A stretch of 64,000 nt of DNA from Lientehia sp934351765. GTDB lineage: Bacteria > Bacillota > Clostridia > Lachnospirales > Lachnospiraceae. Under the pieces are notes generated by a model, which worked only from the letters and a program-made list of their open reading frames with translations, made no database searches and was not told where the DNA came from. Position numbers and translations under genes: made by a program. This document shows, in pieces, positions 27,550-35,493 of this stretch; positions within the stretch are counted from its first letter, which is position 1, and the number at the start of each line of letters is the position of its first letter. Location of the stretch: contig NZ_JBQKGG010000001.1 in the NCBI RefSeq assembly GCF_052118925.1, positions 248,001 through 312,000 of the forward strand, in the 5' to 3' direction.

Positions 27550-27578
27550 AGTTTAACACGTTCCTCCGAGCCTGTCAA
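27550..27578 (-). promoter_or_regulatory. Sigma-A promoter for the riboswitch transcript
   Basis: TTGACA (27573-27578), 17-bp spacer, TAAACT (27550-27555) on the minus strand. Start of transcription is expected near 27543, a few bases ahead of the aptamer. Confidence 0.85.
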
Positions 27579-27647
27579 TTCATTCCAGATATTTTCGGGA
27601 ATCTGAAACTTTCAAACGGAAATTTCCAGAATTTTTCTCCCCCTTTT

Positions 27648-28778
27648 TTATTGCACCGTCCAGTATGCCTTGATCATCCGGTCGGCAATTCTGGTTACAT
27701 CTGCCATGTCTGCCAGTACCAGATCCATGTGATGGCGTGGATTTCCCTGGAACATCAGGCTCTCTGATTCCTGGATCAAAACCACAGCGTAATCCTCACC
27801 TGGAAAGCTCCAGATATACGCCGTCCGGCCCCGCTCCCGGTCCTCTTCGCTTGGTGCATAGACCAGCCGCTTTTCTCCCGGCGTTTCCCCCAAAAGCGCT
27901 TCGTATAGGGGATTTAATGCCTGAGCAAGCAACGGATACCGGCTGCCGGCTGTTTTTTCCCTTGCCAGCGCACAGATAGCTTCGCCTGTCTCCTCCATCT
28001 TTCCCGGTGTCCCGCAGTTTACATAAATCCGGACGGGAAGCCCGGTTTCTGCGTCCAGATAAAGCTTCATGTATCCGCCGCTCCAGGTATAATCAGCCGT
28101 CCAGACTGCCGCACTTTCATTGGCCCGGAAGGACATGGTGAGGGGAAGCTCGGAATCCCGGAGTGCCTCAGCCCCATCGTTCTCTTCGATCTGTTCTCTG
28201 CACAGATTTCCCATCTGCCAGAAGATCATCCGTGCGATATCCTCTGCCGCTTCCTCACTCAGTTCTTCCTTTGACGGCTCCCTTGTCTCGACACTGCCGC
28301 CCAGTAGACGAAGCCCGGCCAGTGAAAGATCGGTCACTGCCGGAAACCGTTCTGCCAGACGGATTCTCGCCTGTGTACTGTCTGCTCCGTCCGCAGGGAC
28401 TGCTTCCGAAATCCGGTCGGTTTTCGTATCGCCTCTTTCACCCGGATCCATGCCGTTTTCCGAATTTCCATCCATGGCTGTGACTCCTGCGTTTTCCGAA
28501 ACCACCCAGCCTTCCGAATCGGAGGCTCCTGCAGTTTTTCCGCTGTCTGTCGCAGCCTCCGGATCTGCCGATGAAACAGGATCGGTTCCTCCCGGATTCT
28601 TTGCCGTCTGCAAAAGCCTGTTTCCCGACGGATCTGCCACCGTCACCGTCGTACTCATCAGCCTTTCCGTCTGCCGCTCCAGTGCCTTATGGGCAATTCC
28701 CATGCCGGCCGCTCCCAATAAGACCAGGATTCCAAACACCGCCAGTCCGCCCAGGACCTGCCTGACTTTCTTTTTCAT
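27648..28778 (-). CDS. Membrane-anchored secreted protein of unknown function in a two-component operon
   Basis: 376 residues; not recognised as a named family. An N-terminal uncleaved signal/anchor (about 8-30), a low-complexity Asp/Ser/Gly/Ala linker (about 45-140), then a globular extracytoplasmic domain with LYLDAETGLPVRIYVN (about 240) and a C-terminal HHMDLVLADMADVTRIAD. AAAGGAGG precedes the ATG. It starts 40 bp after the histidine kinase stop, so it is probably a signal-input or output partner of that kinase. It has no visible link to the riboswitch, which starts just downstream with its own promoter. Confidence 0.6.
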   Translation of the reverse strand: MKKKVRQVLGGLAVFGILVLLGAAGMGIAHKALERQTERLMSTTVTVADPSGNRLLQTAKNPGGTDPVSSADPEAATDSGKTAGASDSEGWVVSENAGVTAMDGNSENGMDPGERGDTKTDRISEAVPADGADSTQARIRLAERFPAVTDLSLAGLRLLGGSVETREPSKEELSEEAAEDIARMIFWQMGNLCREQIEENDGAEALRDSELPLTMSFRANESAAVWTADYTWSGGYMKLYLDAETGLPVRIYVNCGTPGKMEETGEAICALAREKTAGSRYPLLAQALNPLYEALLGETPGEKRLVYAPSEEDRERGRTAYIWSFPGEDYAVVLIQESESLMFQGNPRHHMDLVLADMADVTRIADRMIKAYWTVQ

Positions 28779-28818
28779 ACAAACGCCTCCTTTCTGCCTT
28801 TGATTTTTTATGATTCCA

Positions 28819-30198
28819 TCAGGTTTCCGTATCTGTTCCTGTTTTTTCTGTTTCTGTTCCGGTTTCTGCTCCCGGGAGCACCAGGGAAACCTCGGTTCCG
28901 CTGTTCTCCCGGCTTACGATCATCAGACTGGTATCATGAAGAGCCGCGATCTTCCGGCACAGCGCCAGCCCCAGCCCCGCACCGTTCTGCTTCCGGCTTC
29001 TGGACTTGTCCACCATGTAAAACGCTTCCTGGATATGAGGCAGCTTCTCCGCCGGGATTCCCCGTCCGTTGTCCCGCACTGCGATCTCATAGCCGCACTC
29101 CCGTATGATTCCAAGAACCTCGACCTGCGTAGCCCCCGATTTTCCGGCATTGTCCATCAGGTTCATGACCAGGGTCTTCATGAGATCCCATTCCATGTTC
29201 ATGATCCCGTCCTCCCATGATACCGTAAGCGCTGCCTTTCCCGCAAACAGCGGCTCTGTGGTCTCCTTCAGATCCTCGAAAAACTCTCCCGCCGGAATCT
29301 GCTCCCGGCAGAACACCTCCTGCCCCAGGGCAATAAACCGGAGCATTTTTCCGGACAGAGCCTCCAGCCGCATTCCTTCGTTTAAAATATAGCCTGCCGC
29401 CTCCCGCACCTCGTCTCTGGAACATTCCTTCTGGTACAGCCGGTCGGCATAGCCGATGATGGCTGTCATGGGCGTTTTGATCTCATGGGAAAAATCTCCC
29501 ATGAACTGTTCTTTACGCTCCGCCTCCAGGGAAAGCTCCTCCACCTTCTGCTCCACTGCCTCTGCCATCTGATTAAACGAGCGGCTCAGCTCCGCGATCT
29601 CATCCTGCCCCTGCGCCCGGACCCGTTCCCCGTAATGACCGTCCGCGATCCGGTCAGCCTGTACCTGGAGCCTGCGAATGGGTTTTGCGATCACATAGGC
29701 CAGTACCGCCTGAACGAGGGCGCAGACCGCCACAGCCAGATAAATCGCCCGCCGGTATTCCTGCTCCATCAGAGCTTTATCTTCATACAAAAAATCCACC
29801 TGCTTGCCGGTGATCAGGCGGCAGGATGTCCCATGCAGCACAACTGCACCGCCAACCAGCAAAATCCGTTTTTCACCACCAGTCACCACGCGGCAGGTTA
29901 AAACCTCCGGATCAGCCTCCCCGGACTCCGGCCGAAGTTCCTCCGGAAAGGTGGAAAACAGAACCTCCCCGGTTTCCGAATACAGTACACCGTACCGGTC
30001 ACCCAGCTGTTCCATGCCCGACTCCTTTCCACCCAGGTAAAAGGCCAGGCGGATAAACCGGTACTGCTCTGTCTCATGGTCGATCTCCGATTCCATGGCC
30101 CGCTTAAAGCTTCCGGATACCATGACATATTCTACGCCGCACAGTGCCAGAATCAGGACTGTAATCGACGACAGAAAAATCTTCCCGTACAGCTTCAT
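28819..30198 (-). CDS. Membrane sensor histidine kinase
   Basis: 459 residues. Two membrane spans (about 7-27 and 150-172) enclose an extracytoplasmic sensor region, followed by HAMP, a HisKA domain with DFSHEIKTPMTAIIGY (phospho-acceptor His) and a HATPase_c domain with N-box NLMDNAGKSG, DNGRGIP and GAGLGLALC. Start chosen at 30198, 1 bp after the regulator stop, with GGAGG 7 bp upstream; the frame is open further upstream but overlaps the regulator gene. It phosphorylates the adjacent response regulator. The stimulus is unknown. Confidence 0.93.
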   Translation of the reverse strand: MKLYGKIFLSSITVLILALCGVEYVMVSGSFKRAMESEIDHETEQYRFIRLAFYLGGKESGMEQLGDRYGVLYSETGEVLFSTFPEELRPESGEADPEVLTCRVVTGGEKRILLVGGAVVLHGTSCRLITGKQVDFLYEDKALMEQEYRRAIYLAVAVCALVQAVLAYVIAKPIRRLQVQADRIADGHYGERVRAQGQDEIAELSRSFNQMAEAVEQKVEELSLEAERKEQFMGDFSHEIKTPMTAIIGYADRLYQKECSRDEVREAAGYILNEGMRLEALSGKMLRFIALGQEVFCREQIPAGEFFEDLKETTEPLFAGKAALTVSWEDGIMNMEWDLMKTLVMNLMDNAGKSGATQVEVLGIIRECGYEIAVRDNGRGIPAEKLPHIQEAFYMVDKSRSRKQNGAGLGLALCRKIAALHDTSLMIVSRENSGTEVSLVLPGAETGTETEKTGTDTET

Positions 30199-30199
30199 C

Positions 30200-30871
30200 T
30201 CATACCTCCAGCCGATAGCCCACGCGGAACACCGTACGGATCCGCTCCTCCAGTCCCAGCTTTTTCCGCAGCTTCTGGATATGACAGTCCAGGGTTCTTG
30301 TCTCCCCCGTATAAAGCTCATTCCACACGGCTTCGTAAAGCTGTGCTCTGGATAACGCCACGTTTTTATGAGCCGCCAGCTCCGCCAGAATCTCATACTC
30401 CTTGACGGTCAGTTCCACCGAAACGCCGGCCTTTGTCACACTCCTGGCATCCAGATCGATCCTCACATCATCGACCTGCACCGTTCCCATGCGCCTGCTG
30501 CTGCGTCTGAGCACTGCTTCCACCCGCGCTGCCAGCTCACTCACCTGAAATGGCTTTGTAATATAATCATCCGCCCCCAGCTTAAGCCCCTGAACCCGAT
30601 CCTTCACCTGACTCTTCGCCGTCACAAAGATCACCGGAATCCCCATGGGACGAATGTAGTCCAAAAGCTCATAGCCGTCCAGACCAGGCAGCATGATATC
30701 CAGAAGCACCAGCGCATAGCTGGCCCGCTCCAGGCGCTTTGCCGCTTCCGTTCCGTCCCGGATCCAGTCACAGCCGTAGCCCTCTCCCAGCAAGGTCCGG
30801 CACATGAGGATCCCGATGGCCTCCTCATCCTCCACGATCAGTATTTTCTGCATACGCTCCCCCATCTTCAT
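30200..30871 (-). CDS. OmpR-family response regulator
   Basis: About 223 residues. Receiver domain with acidic pocket VEDEE, phospho-acceptor Asp in LVLLDIMLPGLDGYE, Thr and Lys in FVTAKS and YITKPF; then a winged-helix DNA-binding domain ending TLDCHIQKLRKKL and RTVFRVGYRL. Either the first ATG (30871, AGGA about 9 bp upstream) or the ATG at 30853 could be used. It is the first gene of the three-gene operon. A TAGAAT -10 box lies near 30975, but its -35 is poor. Confidence 0.93.
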   Translation of the reverse strand: MKMGERMQKILIVEDEEAIGILMCRTLLGEGYGCDWIRDGTEAAKRLERASYALVLLDIMLPGLDGYELLDYIRPMGIPVIFVTAKSQVKDRVQGLKLGADDYITKPFQVSELAARVEAVLRRSSRRMGTVQVDDVRIDLDARSVTKAGVSVELTVKEYEILAELAAHKNVALSRAQLYEAVWNELYTGETRTLDCHIQKLRKKLGLEERIRTVFRVGYRLEV

Positions 30872-31049
30872 GTCTGCGCTTCCTGTCCTTTTCCGCTTTT
30901 TAAACCTCTGATTTTATTACCGGCATCCCGGTACCGATGGTCCGCCGGTTTATCATCTTTCTCTGGTTTTATTCTAGCACAGAAATGTATCAAAGTTGTA
31001 AATATGTGAATACCGTTTAATAACGAATTCTTCAAAATTTCCTGTTATA

Positions 31050-31082
31050 CAAAAACAGGGCGTGCTCCTCAACAACGCCCTG
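31050..31082 (-). terminator. Intrinsic terminator after rnhA
   Basis: CAGGGCGT / ACGCCCTG stem with an 11-nt loop (31056-31082), followed on the minus strand by TTTTTG. It ends the mutS-like/rnhA transcript. The rest of the gap 30872-31116 holds the promoter area of the two-component operon and nothing else recognised. Confidence 0.8.
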
Positions 31083-31116
31083 CCTCTTCCTTTCTTTTAC
31101 CGTTTCTCATCTGTTT

Positions 31117-31593
31117 TTATACGCCGGGATCCACCAGAAGCCCGTCACCGTCCGCCGCCGAAGTAGCCAGCTCATCGCACCGCTCATTCTCCGGGTGTCC
31201 GGCGTGACCCTTCACCCAGGTGTAATGCACCTGATGGGGCTCCATGGCTTTTAAAAGCCGCTCCCAAAGATCCCGGTTTTTCACCGGCTCGTTTTTTCCG
31301 CGCTTCCAGCCCTTTTTGACCCAGCCCTCCAGCCAGTGCTCATTAAATGCCTTCACCACATAGGCCGAATCGGAAACCACCGTCACCAGACAGGGGCGGT
31401 TCAGCGCCTCCAGCCCGGCAATGACTCCCATCAGCTCCATGCGGTTATTAGTGGTTTTCTGATACCCGGCAGACAGCTCCTTGACATGAAGCTTTCCCCT
31501 TCCGTCCACGTAATGGAGAACGGCTCCGTAGCCTCCCGGTCCGTCCGGGTTTCCTCTGGCCGATCCATCGGTATACAGCGTGACCTCCATCAT
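31117..31593 (-). CDS. rnhA: Ribonuclease HI
   Basis: 158 residues. Cleaves the RNA strand of RNA-DNA hybrids. The four acidic catalytic residues are visible: YTDGSARGNPDGPGG (Asp), NRMELMGVI (Glu), VSDSAYVV (Asp) and ENERCDELA (Asp), plus the basic protrusion WVKKGWKRGKNEPVKNRDLW. Start at 31593 has GGAGG 8 bp upstream and overlaps the stop of the MutS-like gene (ATGATG), so the two are co-translated. Confidence 0.95.
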   Translation of the reverse strand: MMEVTLYTDGSARGNPDGPGGYGAVLHYVDGRGKLHVKELSAGYQKTTNNRMELMGVIAGLEALNRPCLVTVVSDSAYVVKAFNEHWLEGWVKKGWKRGKNEPVKNRDLWERLLKAMEPHQVHYTWVKGHAGHPENERCDELATSAADGDGLLVDPGV

Positions 31594-33329
31594 GATTCCA
31601 GCCTCCATTCTCCCGTTTCCACAAACCGTTCTGCCATCTGTGATGCCTGGCGGATCAGCTCCCTGTCGTAGCCCATGATCCCCAGAAGCCGGATCGCATT
31701 TCTCGTCCCGGCGGGACCTTTCTTTAATTCATAAGAAAAGAAAATATCATTCTCCTCCATCTGTTCTTCAAAATGCCAGTTGGCATAGCGCCCGTCCAAC
31801 AGCCTGGTCAGTTCAATGTCATGGGTTGCCGCAAAGGGCAGCACCCGTTTTTGCGCCATGCTCTCCAGGATTTTCGATGAAGCCGCAATCCGTTCTACCG
31901 TATTGGTTCCGCGGAGCACCTCATCAATAAAGCACAGCACCGGTACCCCAGGCTCCTCCACCGCATCCAGAATCCGCTTCAGCGACCGGATCTCTACCAT
32001 GTAATAGCTTTCCCCGCCCTCCAGGTTATCCGAAAGGGCCATGGAAGAATAAACCCGGAAAAAGCTGCTGCGAAACTGCTTTGCCGGAACCGTGTCAATG
32101 GTCTGCGCCAGCACTGCGGCAATACCCACCGTCTTCAAAAATGTGGATTTCCCGGACGCATTGGAGCCGGTCACCAGCACCGGCTTTTCTACCGTCATGG
32201 AATTCGCCACCGCATGTTCGATCAGCGGATGATACAGCTCTTTAAATGACAGCTCACCCCTTCCCGTTCTTCGTTTTCCGAGTACCGCCATGCTCGATCC
32301 CATATCGTCTGCAAACTCCGGTTCGCAGAACGTTCCCAGATAGTCCCGGAACGAACCGATCACCAGGCCAAGCTCCAGCTGTCCCATGATCTCCAGAAGC
32401 CGTTCCAGTACCTCCTCCTTATCGGCCAGAAGCTCCGTCATATTCCGAAACAGCAGAAGATCCAGGTGGGTGATCATGCAGAAATAATCCAGGACTGCCT
32501 TCATCACGGATCCGGTGGTCATGGACTCGTCTGCCAGGATCCACGCATGGCGCCGCACCGGCGAAAGCACCCGGCAGCAGTCAAAAATCGCTTCTTTGTA
32601 AGGGGCCAGCACCGCTCCCTCCATAGAGAGCTTTTCCAGCCGAAATCCGTACTCCACCAGATCGGCCGCCTGCGCCATACTCTTTCGATACATCACAATG
32701 TCACTTTTCGTTTTATAATAGGAAACCATATTGATGACAATGGCTCCCACCAGACCGATGATTCCCACCGACGGGCGGATCACAAAGGACGCGATTCCGG
32801 CAATCAATAACACCGGTGCCAGTGCATGAGGCCAGAGCGGCATGGACGGGATCTGTGTCAGCTTTTCAATATAATCGGAAACCGCCGTCCGCTTCTTCCG
32901 TCCCATGAGTCCAAAAGCCACCGAAAATTCTTCCCGGCTTTTCTGATTAGCACGGAAATACTCCGCCAGCGCCGACCGGCGGGAAAGCTCGTCCCGCGAA
33001 AACTCCGGCGTTCGTAGAACCCGGTACAGATATTCTTCTCCCACCGCAGATCCGGTCGTGTTTAACAGCATAAACACCTCGTCCATTCCCAGGTCATTCC
33101 AGGTGGTATCATCCAGAAAAAATTCTTCTCCCCTTTTCCGCTCATAATAATGAGAGATCTTATCGAATTCCTCCAGCGAATACTCCCGCTCCGGCCGTTT
33201 TCCCCACTGTTCCCGGATCCGACGCACCAGCTGCTCCCGCTGCCGTCTGGCAGACAAAAACGCCTGTACCGCAAGGAGAAGAACCGCCGCCGAAAAAAAC
33301 ACAATATAAAACATGGTCTGTTCGTTCAT
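31590..33329 (-). CDS. Membrane-anchored MutS-family ATPase
   Basis: 579 residues. A hydrophobic N-terminal anchor (about 5-25) and a second hydrophobic patch (about 170-205), then the MutS core and ATPase domain: Walker A TGSNASGKSTFLK (about 388), MVEIRSLKRIL, Walker B LCFIDEVLRGTN (about 468) and ATHDIEL (about 503). The mismatch-recognition domain of true MutS and the Smr domain of MutS2 are both absent. Members of this group are common in Firmicutes with no settled role. Overlap with rnhA hints at nucleic-acid work near the membrane; that is inference. Confidence 0.85.
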   Translation of the reverse strand: MNEQTMFYIVFFSAAVLLLAVQAFLSARRQREQLVRRIREQWGKRPEREYSLEEFDKISHYYERKRGEEFFLDDTTWNDLGMDEVFMLLNTTGSAVGEEYLYRVLRTPEFSRDELSRRSALAEYFRANQKSREEFSVAFGLMGRKKRTAVSDYIEKLTQIPSMPLWPHALAPVLLIAGIASFVIRPSVGIIGLVGAIVINMVSYYKTKSDIVMYRKSMAQAADLVEYGFRLEKLSMEGAVLAPYKEAIFDCCRVLSPVRRHAWILADESMTTGSVMKAVLDYFCMITHLDLLLFRNMTELLADKEEVLERLLEIMGQLELGLVIGSFRDYLGTFCEPEFADDMGSSMAVLGKRRTGRGELSFKELYHPLIEHAVANSMTVEKPVLVTGSNASGKSTFLKTVGIAAVLAQTIDTVPAKQFRSSFFRVYSSMALSDNLEGGESYYMVEIRSLKRILDAVEEPGVPVLCFIDEVLRGTNTVERIAASSKILESMAQKRVLPFAATHDIELTRLLDGRYANWHFEEQMEENDIFFSYELKKGPAGTRNAIRLLGIMGYDRELIRQASQMAERFVETGEWRLES

Positions 33330-33892
33330 GCCATACTCCTTTTATTTGCTGTGCCCAGTATAGCATAAGAGGGGCGGAAAAGCAAATTGCGGCTCCACCC
33401 AGGCCAGCCAACCGACTTTCACAGTCGGATTTCCACGCCGTCCCGGCATATCGCTGCTCCGGGAGACCGCTCTCGCTTTTCCCTCGCGGCCAGCGGCACA
33501 TAACCCTCGCCGGTCGCTTTCACTCCGGCTTGGGAAGTGCCGGGGCTCGGGACGTCCCCTACGCAGCAGACATGACCGGGACGGCTGTCTAAACTCTTAT
33601 AGTAAAATTCTTACCGCTCCCGAATCAGTCTAAATTCTCCGTCCCTTATTCTTCACCTCTCCAAATTGCGCCGGGTGAGAAGACTGGGGGGGGCCAAGTT
33701 TCGGAATCCCCTTTATTTTGATCCCCCTCGGATTGCTCCGCACTCCGTGCTCCCGCAATCCTAAAAACATTCGTACTCCGCACATTTTTCGTTGAAAAAT
33801 GGCTCCCTACTCATGTTTTGGCGGGTTCCAAGGTCAAAGCCCCTCATGCAGGCAAGCCTGCCTTGGGGCTTCGACTTTTTCACCCTGGGGGA
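33330..33892. other. 563-bp gene-free stretch with inverted repeats
   Basis: No credible coding frame on either strand. It holds several GC-rich inverted repeats: CCGACTTTCACAGTCGG near 33411-33427, and AAAGCCCC...GGGGCTT around 33837-33873 enclosing GCAGGCAAGCCTGC; the latter is followed on the plus strand by CGACTTTTTC. A 24-bp motif at 33391-33414 recurs at 40164-40186. A run of G occurs near 33689. It may be a relic of a lost gene or a structured element. The spoIVA 3' end must lie here. Confidence 0.5.
33391..33414. repeat. Dispersed intergenic repeat, copy 1
   Basis: GGCTCCACC-(C)-AGGCCAG followed by CCAACCG; matches the copy at 40164-40186 except for one indel and two substitutions. 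Both copies lie upstream of minus-strand genes. Confidence 0.5.
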
Positions 33893-35365
33893 TCAAATAA
33901 TAATACACACCATTCCCCCATTGGAATCATTGATGATCTTCTGCAGGGTATCCTGGAGCTTTTGCTGGCAGGAATCCGTCATCTGGGCGATCTTGGCTTC
34001 CATGCCGTCCATGACGATCTGTTCAATGGATTTTCCGAAGATGCTGGTGCTCCAGACGCCCTCCTTGCTTTCCCTGCTGTTTTCCTTAATATAAGCAATC
34101 AGATCCTCCGCCTGCTTCTCGTCACCGACGATGGGCGCCAGCTCCGTCTCGATGACAGCACGAATCAGATTCACCGAGGGCGCCTGGGCACGGATTTTGA
34201 CACCGAATTTGTTTCCGTGGCGAATCACCTCCGGATCGTCCAGCACGATCTCGTCCCGTCCCGGCATGAGCACACCGTAGCCCTTCCGGCGGACTTCGTC
34301 CATGGCATGGCTGGTCTTTTCATACTCGGCGCGGATTCCGGCGTATTCCTTTAGCATACCCATCAGCGTATATTCACTGTCGATGGAAAGGCCGGAATAA
34401 TCGCTGAGGATCTGATAATAAACCGATTCCTCCAGGGCCACATCCACCGTCACCGTTCCGTCAGCATAATCTGCCTGGCGCACCTGCATCTGTCGGATCG
34501 GAGCCGTCTCCTCACCGGGAAAGGCCGTCTGGAGATCCCGCATGAGCGTAAGCTCTCCCATCAGCTGCCTGGCCCGGTCCAGAAGCTTTGACTTGAGCCA
34601 GTGATCAGCAGGCAATAGCTCCGCCCATTTAGGCAGGAAAAAGTCCACCTCAGAAACCGGAAATTCATCGAGTACCGTTCCCAGGATTCTCGTAATATCG
34701 TCTTTTTTCAGCTGTTCACAGTTGACCGGAAGCACCGGGACCAGATACTGAGCCGATAGCTCCGATGTCAGTCGTTTGGCTTCCTCCGAATAGGGCTTCA
34801 CCGTATTTAACAGCACCACAAATGGCTTTCCAAGCTCCTTCAGCTCCTCCACAGTCTGAGTTTCTGCTTCTATGTATCCGTTTCGCGGGATCTCCCCAAA
34901 GGAACCGTCAGTGGTCACCACAATGCCGATGGTAGAATGATCCCGGATCACCTTTTCCGTCCCAATGGCCGCCGCCTGGGTGAAGGGAATCTCATAATCA
35001 AACCACGGCGTTTTCACCAGCCGCTCCTCATCATTTTCAATATGTCCGGCGGCTCCTTCCGCCATGAAGCCCACACAGTCGATAAGCCGGACCTTTACAT
35101 CCGCCTCTCCTACCTGGACGGGAACCGCCTCCTTGGGAATAAATTTCGGCTCCGTGGTCATGATGGTTTTTCCGGCCGCCGCCTGTGGAAGCTCATCTCT
35201 GGCCCTCACCTGCTCGTTAGGATCCGCGATCTGCGGGATGACCAAAAGCTCCATAAACCGCCGGATAAACGTGGACTTTCCTGTCCGCACCGGCCCCACC
35301 ACCCCGAGATAGATTTCCCCTCCGGTCCTTGCTTCAATGTCCTTGTACACCTGAAAATGGTCCAT
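33893..35365 (-). CDS. spoIVA: Stage IV sporulation protein A, spore-coat ATPase
   Basis: 490 residues, as in Bacillus (492). Builds the ATP-driven basal layer of the spore coat on the outer forespore membrane. N-terminal P-loop VVGPVRTGKSTFIRRFM (about 24-40) in a TRAFAC-type GTPase-like fold, Walker B-like VRLIDCVGFM, and the conserved C-terminus ending NGGMVCIII. Start at 35365: MDHFQVYKDIEARTGGEIY matches the family N-terminus and GGAGGG lies 7 bp upstream; the frame open further upstream is the promoter region. Regulation is unusual (see the hairpin/promoter entry). Confidence 0.97.
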   Translation of the reverse strand: MDHFQVYKDIEARTGGEIYLGVVGPVRTGKSTFIRRFMELLVIPQIADPNEQVRARDELPQAAAGKTIMTTEPKFIPKEAVPVQVGEADVKVRLIDCVGFMAEGAAGHIENDEERLVKTPWFDYEIPFTQAAAIGTEKVIRDHSTIGIVVTTDGSFGEIPRNGYIEAETQTVEELKELGKPFVVLLNTVKPYSEEAKRLTSELSAQYLVPVLPVNCEQLKKDDITRILGTVLDEFPVSEVDFFLPKWAELLPADHWLKSKLLDRARQLMGELTLMRDLQTAFPGEETAPIRQMQVRQADYADGTVTVDVALEESVYYQILSDYSGLSIDSEYTLMGMLKEYAGIRAEYEKTSHAMDEVRRKGYGVLMPGRDEIVLDDPEVIRHGNKFGVKIRAQAPSVNLIRAVIETELAPIVGDEKQAEDLIAYIKENSRESKEGVWSTSIFGKSIEQIVMDGMEAKIAQMTDSCQQKLQDTLQKIINDSNGGMVCIII

Positions 35366-35420
35366 AAAAATCCCTCCTGCATCTGCTGGTACAGTATATG
35401 CAGGAGGGTCTTTTTCTATC
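35366..35420 (-). promoter_or_regulatory. SigE-like spoIVA promoter nested in an RBS-sequestering hairpin
   Basis: Minus strand: GATAGAA (35414-35420), 13-bp spacer, CATATACT (35393-35400), close to the SigE -35/-10 pattern. A perfect 10-bp inverted repeat (35399-35408 with 35372-35381) flanks the predicted start point; its 3' arm TGCAGGAGGG contains the ribosome binding site and is followed by ATTTTTATG. RNA starting at this promoter lacks the 5' arm, whereas readthrough RNA would fold and hide the site. Confidence 0.65.
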
Positions 35421-35493
35421 CTCAGAGATTGGATCTGCACCGGATTTTTCGGATCATAAACGGCCATCCGGTACTTCATTTCCTCATCACCGC

